Of a stretch of DNA of 64,000 bases, positions 57,493 to 64,000 are shown in pieces. Origin of the DNA: Nocardia stercoris (GTDB lineage: Bacteria; Actinomycetota; Actinomycetes; Mycobacteriales; Mycobacteriaceae); the NCBI RefSeq assembly GCF_003696265.1, contig NZ_RFFH01000001.1, forward strand, positions 744,001 to 808,000, in the 5' to 3' direction. Numbering within the stretch: the first letter of the stretch is position 1; every line of letters starts with the position of its first letter. Position numbers and translations under genes: made by a program. A model generated the notes under the pieces. It had not been told where the DNA came from. It searched no databases and saw only the letters and a program-made list of their open reading frames with translations.

Positions 57493-58569
57493 CTAACGCA
57501 GTGCGAAGGTCAACCGGGCAGGTGCCAGGTAGTCCGCTCGGTCGGCGAGCCACGCCAGTTGGGGTCGACCAGCGGGCGGAATCCGGTTCAATTCGGCGAG
57601 TAGCGGTTCGTGGTACGCGCGGGCGTCGGTGGTGATCAGCGGCAGCCAGTTGTCGTGATGGCAGGGTGCGAACACCTTGGGGCGCAAGGCTTCTATATAG
57701 GTGCGTGGATCGCGCAGTCCGTTGCGGTACTGGTTGTAGCCCTGGATCGCGCCCAGGTGCAGGTCGGTGCGGGGAAGGGCGCGCAGCGTGTCGAGCACCT
57801 GCGGGGCGTTGTCCAGCAGCGGACCCGACGAGTCGTGCCAGGTCAGCGTGAAGTTGCCGACCCGGAACTGGTACAGCAGCGTGCCGCCGCAGGGGTCGGT
57901 CAGGTGGGTGCACAGGTTCAGCACGTCGGGCAGTCGCGGCGGGTGCCGCAGTATCGAGCCGAGATTCGGTGGCTGCCAGCGCATTCCGGGAGAGCCCTGC
58001 GGTCCGTCGTCCCGCGGCGAGAGGGCCGAGTGCAGGTGCTGCACGGCGGTGACGCTGATCGGACCCAGTTCGTGGTTCGCCATCGTGCCGGGCGGATCGC
58101 CGGCGGCACCCAGCTCCACACAATGGAACGTGGCGGCGGGAGCGTCGGCTCGGGCGGCGGCGCAGTGCTGGGTCGTGCCGAACACCGTGGCACCCGAGGC
58201 CGCCGCGATCGGCCCGGCGTCCGCGGCGTGGTCGAAGTGCCCGTGGCCCAGGAAGATCGCGGCCGGCCGCAACGCCGCCACCTCGGCGGGCGTGGTCGGC
58301 ACGTAGCCGCCGGTCGCACCGCGCGGCACCCACGCGTCGAGCAACACGACCGTACCGCCCAGTGCCACAGCGAAACTCGCGCAGCCGAACCAGCTCACCA
58401 CCACCCGGTCGGCGCGGACCGCACCACTGTCCGGGTCCACCACGTCGGCGCCGAAGAAGCGCCGCCGGGCCGCCACCGTGGCCGCGTGCTCGGGTACCGG
58501 CAGTACCGGTGATCGGCCCCGGAGTGCGTCCAATCCCGCCGCGAACGCGGATCTGTCGAGTCCCGGCAT
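57493..58569 (-). CDS. Metallo-beta-lactamase-fold hydrolase
   Basis: 358 residues. MBL motif GHGHFDHAAD supplies the HxHxDH metal ligands; further His in TAVQHLHSAL, and HHDNW near residue 300. Similar actinobacterial proteins are UlaG-like or of unknown role. No signal peptide. ATG 58569 follows GAAGGAGCCGGT. Confidence 0.83.
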   Translation of the reverse strand: MPGLDRSAFAAGLDALRGRSPVLPVPEHAATVAARRRFFGADVVDPDSGAVRADRVVVSWFGCASFAVALGGTVVLLDAWVPRGATGGYVPTTPAEVAALRPAAIFLGHGHFDHAADAGPIAAASGATVFGTTQHCAAARADAPAATFHCVELGAAGDPPGTMANHELGPISVTAVQHLHSALSPRDDGPQGSPGMRWQPPNLGSILRHPPRLPDVLNLCTHLTDPCGGTLLYQFRVGNFTLTWHDSSGPLLDNAPQVLDTLRALPRTDLHLGAIQGYNQYRNGLRDPRTYIEALRPKVFAPCHHDNWLPLITTDARAYHEPLLAELNRIPPAGRPQLAWLADRADYLAPARLTFALR

Positions 58570-58684
58570 ACCGGCTCCTTCCGTCGAACCAACCGTGCGC
58601 GCCGGCCGACGGTATCGCGGTGCGCCCGCTCGATGTCGCCGAGGCCTGCCACGGTGAACTGTTGCCGGATCGCGGTCCCCGCGC

Positions 58685-59095
58685 TCAGAACTCGGGTCCG
58701 GCGGATCCGCTCGGGCCGCCCCACAGGCCGTCGGGGGCCGGCGCGGACGGCACCCACGAACCACAGTTGGTGGTCTGGAACGCGCCGTCGGTGGGCTTGA
58801 TCAGCACCCGCACCGGCGTGACCCGGGTGTAGTTGCTGGCGATGATGTAGGCGTTGGGGTCACTGGGATCACCCGGCAGCGACCCGGCCTGCAGCCGCCG
58901 CCAGTCACAACCGTGCGTGGGGTCCGGTGAACCGGTCGCCTGGTAGATGCCGGGGGCGATGTCGACGCCCACGATGTAGCGACCGTCGCCGGGGATGTAG
59001 CCGGCCGGATCGGCGGCCGCGGTGCCGGTCGCCGCGAGCATCGCGGCGACGGTGGTTGCCAGCGAGACCAGAAGTGTCCGTATGCGCACCTGCAT
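58685..59095 (-). CDS. Secreted hypothetical protein
   Basis: 136 residues. Signal peptide RIRTLLVSLATTVAAMLAAT ending at AAA before DPAGY. The mature part has PGDGRYIVGVDIAPGIYQAT, a repeat-like pattern seen in several mycobacterial and nocardial secreted proteins, two Cys (GCDWRR and TTNCGSWV) and a Pro/Gly tail. Function unknown. Start ATG 59095; GTG 59107 is an alternative. Confidence 0.7.
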   Translation of the reverse strand: MQVRIRTLLVSLATTVAAMLAATGTAAADPAGYIPGDGRYIVGVDIAPGIYQATGSPDPTHGCDWRRLQAGSLPGDPSDPNAYIIASNYTRVTPVRVLIKPTDGAFQTTNCGSWVPSAPAPDGLWGGPSGSAGPEF

Positions 59096-59326
59096 CTGCT
59101 CCTTCACGAGCGCAAGCCGAGTCCCCCTTCGACGGATCCGGTTTATCAGAAACGATCGACGCGACTGGGAGGTTCGAGGAAAACCCGCCCGGTGTCCTGG
59201 GGGTGACGTGGTCGGCTACTCGCCGCGGATCGGTCGGTACGGTCGATATCCCGGCGGGCCGTGGGATCGGTGAACCGCGGCCGCCGGGTACAGCGTGGAT
59301 ATCGGTACCAGATCGAGGAGTCGAAC

Positions 59327-59761
59327 ATGACCGAATTCGTAGGCGGGACAGCGGCACCCGGCGGTTCCGTGACCCGGCGGACCGCCATCGTGGGGGTCGG
59401 CGCGGCGGCCGTGGGTGCGTCGGTGGCCGCGTGCGGTTCCGGTGGAACGCCGGCCGAGTCGACCCCGGCGAGCGCGCAGCCCGGCACGGTCCTGGCCAAG
59501 GTCGCGGATGTGCCGGTCGGCGGTGGGGTGGTCGTGGGCGACACCGTGGTTACCCAGCCGGTGGCGGGTGAATTCCGCGGCTTCTCGTCGGTGTGCCCGC
59601 ATCAGGGCTGCAAGGTCGACCGGGTTTCCGGCGGCCAGATCGAGTGCCCGTGCCACTTCAGCCGGTTCCGGCTCGACGGCACGGTGGTCTCCGGCCCGGC
59701 CCAGCGTTCGCTGGCTGCCAAGGCGGTGCGGGTGGACGGCACGAACATCGTGTCCGCCTGA
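59327..59761 (+). CDS. Rieske [2Fe-2S] lipoprotein with Tat-like signal
   Basis: 144 residues. N-terminal RRTAIVGVGAAAVGASVAAC joins a twin-arginine start with a lipobox (VAAC). Rieske cluster motifs are CPHQGC and CPCHFSRF, giving two Cys and two His ligands. It resembles the small Rieske proteins of actinobacteria and probably carries electrons at the outer face of the membrane. GAGGAGTCGAAC precedes ATG 59327. No partner oxidase gene is adjacent. Confidence 0.88.
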   Translation: MTEFVGGTAAPGGSVTRRTAIVGVGAAAVGASVAACGSGGTPAESTPASAQPGTVLAKVADVPVGGGVVVGDTVVTQPVAGEFRGFSSVCPHQGCKVDRVSGGQIECPCHFSRFRLDGTVVSGPAQRSLAAKAVRVDGTNIVSA

Positions 59762-59867
59762 CCGAGGCGCCTGACACGCCGGTTACTTTTCGGCGAATGT
59801 GCTTGCAAGGTGATGCCAACGTTGCCAGAGTGAATTCTGGGTTTGGTGTTACTAATGGGAAGGGAGG

Positions 59868-59891
59868 GGCATTCCCTGCCCCGGGAATGCC
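59868..59891 (+). promoter_or_regulatory. Hairpin just upstream of the amidase start
   Basis: GGCATTCCC and GGGAATGCC form a perfect 9-bp stem with loop TGCCCC, ending 8 bases before ATG 59900. An AAGGGAGGGG stretch overlaps its left arm. It may hide or replace a ribosome site and so affect amidase translation. Confidence 0.45.
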
Positions 59892-59899
59892 GACCGCAC

Positions 59900-61519
59900 A
59901 TGAAGCACATCTCCGAATCCGGTCTCACCGGGCGCAGCGCGCGCCACCTCGTCATGAGCCTCGCCCTGGCGGTACCGCTGATCGCGGCCACCGCCGTCAC
60001 GATTCCGGGCGCCGGGCCGGGCACAGCCGGCGCCGCCCCCGAGATCAGCACGGCCCTCGCCGGCAAGACGGTGTTCGTCGACCCCGGTCACCAGGGCGCC
60101 GACCACACCGAGAACCTGGCCCGTCAGGTCGACAACGGTCGCGGCGGCACCAAGGACTGCCAGACCACCGGCATGACCAGCATGCACGGCGTGCCCGAGC
60201 ACACCATCAACTGGAAAGTGGCGCAGCTGGTCCAGCAGTCGCTGCAAGCCATGGGCGCCACCGTGGTGATGAGCCGCCAGGACGACACCGGCTGGGGTGG
60301 CTGCGTCGACGAACGCGCCGCCGCGGCCAACCGTTCCGGTGCCGCCGTCGCGGTCAGCATCCACGCCGACGGCGCTCCGGCCGAGGACCACGGATTCCAC
60401 CTCATCGTGCCCGCGCTGCCCGTGCCGGACGCGAAAGCCACTCAGGTGCAATCCGGGCCGGGCCGGGCCGCGACCCAGGCCGTGCACGACGCCTATGTGG
60501 CGGCGGGCTTCACACCCGCGAACTACGCCGGTGCCGTCGACGGGATCCAGACCCGCGACGATATCGCCGGTCCGGCACTCACCGAGGTGCCCGACGTCTT
60601 CGTCGAAATGGGCAACGGCGCCAACGCCGACGACGCGGCGCAGCTGGAGACACCCGAGGGTCAGCTCCGGCACGCTATCGCGATCACCAACGGCCTTATC
60701 GGCTTTTTGACCGGCACGGCGGTGCCGGCCGCGGCACCCGAACCGGGTCTGGCCCCGGCCGTCGTGCCGGCACCGGCGCCCCAGCCCGAATCGGCACCGG
60801 GGATAGCTCCCGCGCCCGAGCCCGCTCCCACGATCGGAGGCCCGGCCGCCATCGCGCTCCCGGTGCCCGGCGCACCCGGGGTGGCCGCGCCCTACGGCGA
60901 CCCAGGTGCCGCACCGTCGACCGACGCCGGTGCCGCGCCGTACACCGCTCCCGGTGCCGCCGCGCAGGCCGGTCTCGCGGGCAATGCCGGCTATCCGGGC
61001 CGACAGGTGGAACCGGCGCAGCCGGCCGGTGCCCTGCCCGAACCGGCCGGTGTGACCGCGGCACCGGGTCAGTACAGCACCGGCACCGGCCAGGGTGCGA
61101 ACAATCTGGTCCAGTCGCTGGCGCAGACCATCCTGGGCCAGAACGCGAACGGCGCGGGCGCCACGAGCGGCGACTCCACGGCGTCGGTGCTCGGCACACT
61201 GGCGCAGAGCCTGCTCGGCGGTTCGACCGGCACGCCGAATTCGTCGACACCCGGTGCGGCCGGGCCGAACTCGTACACCACGGCCCCGCAGACCGGCACG
61301 CCGAACGGCTACGCCAACGGCCCGCAGTCCACGCCGAGTACCACCGGCGCGGTCGCCGACCTCACGGCCTTGGCGCTCCGGTTGCTCGCGCCGCTCGGGC
61401 AGAGCCTGCTCGGTGGCGGCACCGGGGCCCCCGCGGCCACCGGCAACACCTCGGTCACCAACGCGCTGATCAACCTGGCCTACACGCTGGTGTCGACCCT
61501 GCTCGGCCCCGGAAAGTAG
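59900..61519 (+). CDS. N-acetylmuramoyl-L-alanine amidase with low-complexity C-terminus
   Basis: 539 residues. Signal peptide (LVMSLALAVPLIAATAVTI). Amidase_3 domain about 50-270: VFVDPGHQGADH with zinc His, VAVSIHADGAP with second His, and VFVEMGNGANADDA with catalytic Glu, similar to mycobacterial Rv3717. The remaining ~260 residues are Pro/Ala/Gly-rich with repeated LAQSLLGG-type segments and no known binding domain. It hydrolyses the MurNAc-L-Ala bond. ATG 59900; the frame is open from 59843. Confidence 0.87.
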   Translation: MKHISESGLTGRSARHLVMSLALAVPLIAATAVTIPGAGPGTAGAAPEISTALAGKTVFVDPGHQGADHTENLARQVDNGRGGTKDCQTTGMTSMHGVPEHTINWKVAQLVQQSLQAMGATVVMSRQDDTGWGGCVDERAAAANRSGAAVAVSIHADGAPAEDHGFHLIVPALPVPDAKATQVQSGPGRAATQAVHDAYVAAGFTPANYAGAVDGIQTRDDIAGPALTEVPDVFVEMGNGANADDAAQLETPEGQLRHAIAITNGLIGFLTGTAVPAAAPEPGLAPAVVPAPAPQPESAPGIAPAPEPAPTIGGPAAIALPVPGAPGVAAPYGDPGAAPSTDAGAAPYTAPGAAAQAGLAGNAGYPGRQVEPAQPAGALPEPAGVTAAPGQYSTGTGQGANNLVQSLAQTILGQNANGAGATSGDSTASVLGTLAQSLLGGSTGTPNSSTPGAAGPNSYTTAPQTGTPNGYANGPQSTPSTTGAVADLTALALRLLAPLGQSLLGGGTGAPAATGNTSVTNALINLAYTLVSTLLGPGK

Positions 61520-61550
61520 ACCGGCTGCGCGCTCGGTAGCCGCCGATATC

Positions 61551-61590
61551 GCGCCCCGGACCGGCCACCGCGGTGGTGGGTCCGGGGCGC
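61551..61590. terminator. Strong hairpin terminator after the amidase gene
   Basis: GCGCCCCGGACC (61551-61562) and GGTCCGGGGCGC (61579-61590) form a perfect 12-bp stem; the loop contains a second palindrome CCACCGCGGTGG. Confidence 0.75.
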
Positions 61591-61621
61591 GTCCACGTGA
61601 CGGCCCCGGTAGGTTGTGCCG

Positions 61622-62665
61622 ATGCCACAGCGGATACCTGTACTGATCGTGGCCGGATTCCTGGGCGCGGGGAAGACCACGCTGCTCAACCACCTCCTGC
61701 GACACCGCGAGGCGCGCATCGGTGTGGTGGTCAACGACTTCGGTGCCATCGGGATCGACGCCCTCCTGGTGGCCGGGCAGGTCGACGCGATGGTGTCACT
61801 CGGGAACGGTTGCGTCTGTTGCGCGGTCGACCTCACCGAGCTGGACGAGATGTTCGCCCGGCTCACCGAGCCGCGGCACCGGATCGACCTGATCGTCGTC
61901 GAGGGCAGCGGGCTGGCCGAACCCGCGAATCTGATCCGGATGGTGCTGGGCAGCGCGAACCCGCGGCTGCGGTACGGCGGGCTGGTCGAGGTGGTGGACG
62001 CCGAACACTTCGACGAGACCCGTGCCCGGCATCCGGAACTGGACGCGCATCTCGGGCTGGCGGATCTGGTGGTGCTGAACAAGGCCGACCGGGTGGCCGG
62101 GCCGGAACTTGCGCGGTTGCGGTCGGTGATCGGCGAGGTGGTGGGTGCGGTTCCGGTGTATCCGACGGCCTACGGCCGGGTAGATCCCCGGCTGTTGTTC
62201 GATCCGGTGGCGCCGGCCGCGGAACCCGTTGCGGTGCAATTGGGTTTCGACGATCTGCTGCTGACCGACGACGATGCCCACGAGGACGGGGCGGGGCACG
62301 CGCACCTGCACGACGGGTATCGGTCGGTGTCGTTCCGCAGCAGCGCGGATCTGGATCCGCGGCGGCTGGTCGAGGTGCTGGCGCCGCCGCCGGCGGGGGT
62401 GTACCGCGCGAAAGGCCACGCGGCCTTCGCCGTTCGCGGTGAACGGCGCAAGTTCGTCATGCACCTGGTCGGCCGCCATCTGGTCTTCGAGCCGGCGGGC
62501 TGGTCGCGGGGCGAATCCCGGGAATCGGCACTGGTTTTCATCGGTACCGGTCTGGACGCCGACGAGCTGGTCACGCGCTTGGAGGACACCCGGCACGGCG
62601 GCGAACCGCTCGACGACTCGGCGCTGCTTCCGGTGTGGCGATTCGTGCCCCGGACACCCGACTGA
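61622..62665 (+). CDS. CobW/G3E GTPase
   Basis: 347 residues: Walker [25 protein letters not shown], metal motif GCVCC in GNGCVCCAVDLTEL, VVEGSGLAEP, guanine motif NKADR, and a His-rich loop (DDDAHEDGAGHAHLHDGY) before CobW_C. The His-rich loop and GCVCC suggest a metallochaperone for zinc, cobalt or nickel. It is unlinked to the Zur locus and no Zur-like box was seen upstream. ATG 61622; a GTG at 61616 is possible. Confidence 0.88.
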   Translation: MPQRIPVLIVAGFLGAGKTTLLNHLLRHREARIGVVVNDFGAIGIDALLVAGQVDAMVSLGNGCVCCAVDLTELDEMFARLTEPRHRIDLIVVEGSGLAEPANLIRMVLGSANPRLRYGGLVEVVDAEHFDETRARHPELDAHLGLADLVVLNKADRVAGPELARLRSVIGEVVGAVPVYPTAYGRVDPRLLFDPVAPAAEPVAVQLGFDDLLLTDDDAHEDGAGHAHLHDGYRSVSFRSSADLDPRRLVEVLAPPPAGVYRAKGHAAFAVRGERRKFVMHLVGRHLVFEPAGWSRGESRESALVFIGTGLDADELVTRLEDTRHGGEPLDDSALLPVWRFVPRTPD

Positions 62666-62668
62666 CGG

Positions 62669-63100
62669 TCAGCAGCCCGGGTCGCGCACCAGCGCGGCGA
62701 GTTCGTCGAGCAGCTCTACGACGCGTTGCCGGTCCTGGGGTGCGAGCTGGGGCAGCTCGGTGGCCAGGGCCTCGTGGATGTCGGCGCGGCCGCGCGCGCG
62801 GAACACTTCTTCGAAGACGACGGGATCGACGCCCACCCGCACCCGGCGGCCGTCGGCCGGGTCCGGTGCGGTCCACAGCAGGCCCTCGTCGCGGAGTCGG
62901 GCGACGATCCGCGACACCAGGCTCTGCGCCATCGCGGTGCGCTCGGTGATCTCGCGGATCGATGATTCCGGGTGCAGCGCAACGTCTTCAATCACGGCGT
63001 AGTCGCTGGGGGCGATCCGCTGGGTACCGGTGTTGCCCGTGGCCGTGAATGCGATGGATCGCAGCTGTCGGGCAAGTAGGTGCAGGCTGGTCGCGTCCAT
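62669..63100 (-). CDS. MarR-family regulator
   Basis: 143 residues with a winged HTH: PSDYAVIEDVALHPESSIRE, ITERTAMAQSLVSRIVARLR, DEGLLWTAPDPADGRRVRV. ATG 63100 (an upstream ATG at 63115 is in frame). Divergent from the SDR gene across 58 bases that hold two CATC-N6-GATG sites, so it probably represses both genes. Confidence 0.87.
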   Translation of the reverse strand: MDATSLHLLARQLRSIAFTATGNTGTQRIAPSDYAVIEDVALHPESSIREITERTAMAQSLVSRIVARLRDEGLLWTAPDPADGRRVRVGVDPVVFEEVFRARGRADIHEALATELPQLAPQDRQRVVELLDELAALVRDPGC

Positions 63101-63112
63101 GCGGGGAATATA

Positions 63113-63126
63113 CATCACAGTGGATG
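63113..63126. promoter_or_regulatory. MarR operator copy 1
   Basis: CATC-ACAGTG-GATG, a 4-6-4 inverted repeat, lies just upstream of the MarR start. Confidence 0.6.
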
Positions 63127-63151
63127 CATCACTAGTTATGCGTCTATGATC

Positions 63152-63165
63152 CATCACTATGGATG
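63152..63165. promoter_or_regulatory. MarR operator copy 2
   Basis: CATC-ACTATG-GATG has the same 4-6-4 layout 39 bases further and covers the SDR start codon, so binding would also block translation start or early transcription. Confidence 0.6.
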
Positions 63166-64000
63166 GAATTGGTGAACTGATCCACTTGCTGAAGCACGGT
63201 CTGGACACCCAGATCAGCCTCACCCGGCTGCGGCGGAACCGGACACTCGCGGACGCGGTCGCCGGACGCCGGGTGCTGATCACCGGCGCCTCGTCGGGGA
63301 TCGGCCGGGCCGCGGCGATCCGGATCGGCGCCGCCGGCGGCACAGCGCTCGTGGTCGCCCGGCGCGCGGAGGAACTGCGGCAGGTCGTGGCGGAGATCGA
63401 GGCGCAGGGTGGAAAGGCGACCGCCTACCCGTGTGACCTCAGCGACTTCGACGCACTCGACGCGACGGTCGCACAGGTGCTGGCCGACCACGGCGGCGTG
63501 GACATCCTGATCAACAACGCGGGCAGGTCGATTCGCCGGCGGCTCGACGAATCCTACGAGCGTTTCCACGATTTCGAGCGGACCATGCGGCTCAACTACT
63601 TCGCGCCCACCCGGTTGATGCTCGCCCTGCTGCCCGGCATGCGCGAGCGCGGTGCCGGTCAGGTGATCAGCGTGTTGTCGGTGGCGAACCTGTTCGGTGC
63701 GGCGGGCTACAGTGCCTACGCCGCGTCCAAGGCGGCACTGGATTCGCTCACCGCCAACCTGCAGGTCGAAACCGCCCCGGACGGCGTGCGATTCACCTCG
63801 ATCTACCTGCCGTTGGTGCGCACCGAGATGATCGCGCCCAACGCGATGCACCGAAACTCGGTGGCGCTCACCGCGGAACAGGGCGGCGACGTGATCTGCG
63901 ACGCGGTGATCGACCGCCCGCGCACTGTCGCGCCGGTGTTCAGCCGCGTCTGGGCGGTTCTGGACCGGGTGATCCCGGACCGGCTGGATATCGCGCGATC
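63159..64000 (+). CDS. SDR-family oxidoreductase, 3' end outside window
   Basis: At least 280 residues. Cofactor motif LITGASSGIGRAAAIRIG, NNAGRSIRRRLDES, Ser in QVISVLSVANLFG, and YxxxK in YSAYAASKAALDSL, so an active classical SDR. An N-terminal helix (GELIHLLKHGLDTQISLTRL) precedes the fold, as in mycobacterial SDRs fused to or associated with acyl-CoA metabolism. ATG 63159 lies inside the second MarR site. The stop codon is not in the window. Confidence 0.87.
   Translation, partial: MDGIGELIHLLKHGLDTQISLTRLRRNRTLADAVAGRRVLITGASSGIGRAAAIRIGAAGGTALVVARRAEELRQVVAEIEAQGGKATAYPCDLSDFDALDATVAQVLADHGGVDILINNAGRSIRRRLDESYERFHDFERTMRLNYFAPTRLMLALLPGMRERGAGQVISVLSVANLFGAAGYSAYAASKAALDSLTANLQVETAPDGVRFTSIYLPLVRTEMIAPNAMHRNSVALTAEQGGDVICDAVIDRPRTVAPVFSRVWAVLDRVIPDRLDIAR

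Noticed and set aside
59762..59899. Cyclic di-AMP (ydaO) riboswitch upstream of the amidase
   Set aside because: Considered because such riboswitches precede cell-wall hydrolases in actinobacteria, but the conserved ydaO core was not recognised; only a 9-bp hairpin is visible.

Overview
The window is high-GC actinobacterial chromosome, most likely Nocardia or a close mycolate-forming relative. The evidence is two cyclopropane mycolic-acid synthase type methyltransferases, F420-dependent (Ddn-like and LLM) oxidoreductases, a PapA/condensation-type acyltransferase, a fused biotin-dependent carboxylase, class A beta-lactamases, MmyB-type XRE regulators, many GTG starts and ATGA/GTGA-coupled operons. 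Genes are dense on both strands and the right end cuts an SDR gene.

Left edge (1-1029, minus strand): a DUF7873-like gene is followed by two tRNA-like elements in which the 3' half lies upstream of the 5' half. In the element at 1-81 all four cloverleaf arms form when the halves are swapped back (acceptor 7 bp, D 4 bp, anticodon 5 bp, T 5 bp). The element at 133-236 has a perfect 7-bp acceptor stem and paired leader and trailer sequences. These look like circularly permuted tRNA genes and are the most unusual thing in the window.

1460-8283: a two-gene unit with a PI3/4-kinase-like protein, then a divergent zinc-starvation (Zur) locus. On the minus strand are zinc-independent L28-L33-S14-S18; on the plus strand are a P-loop-less CobW protein, L31, L32 and an intact CobW GTPase. 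Two Zur-like boxes lie between. VanZ-like and membrane genes follow.

8399-24787: regulator/enzyme pairs (LysR, XRE, TetR, AraC), a head-to-head serine beta-lactamase pair, DinB, a frameshifted desaturase, and an enoyl-CoA hydratase/SDR operon under a 22-bp palindrome.

24954-32852: an NlpC/P60 protein and a PapA-like acyltransferase face a six-gene operon (two OleA-like thiolases, small membrane protein, OleD-like reductase, GT2 glycosyltransferase, OleC-like ligase). It resembles beta-lactone lipid (nocardiolactone-type) clusters and no OleB is present.

32961-44779: VOC, GGDEF, cyclopropane synthases, DHFR-like, PBP5-like carboxypeptidase, WYL regulator, SGNH hydrolase, family 5 UDG and CHAD genes. 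45058-51821: an 1836-residue carboxylase and an acyl-CoA dehydrogenase. 52954-55147: two AraC-type regulators share a 306-bp identical DNA-binding cassette. 55304-64000: methyltransferase, LLM oxidoreductase, MBL-fold protein, Rieske lipoprotein, peptidoglycan amidase, a third CobW, and MarR/SDR around twin operators. No rRNA, CRISPR array, transposase or intact prophage was seen.
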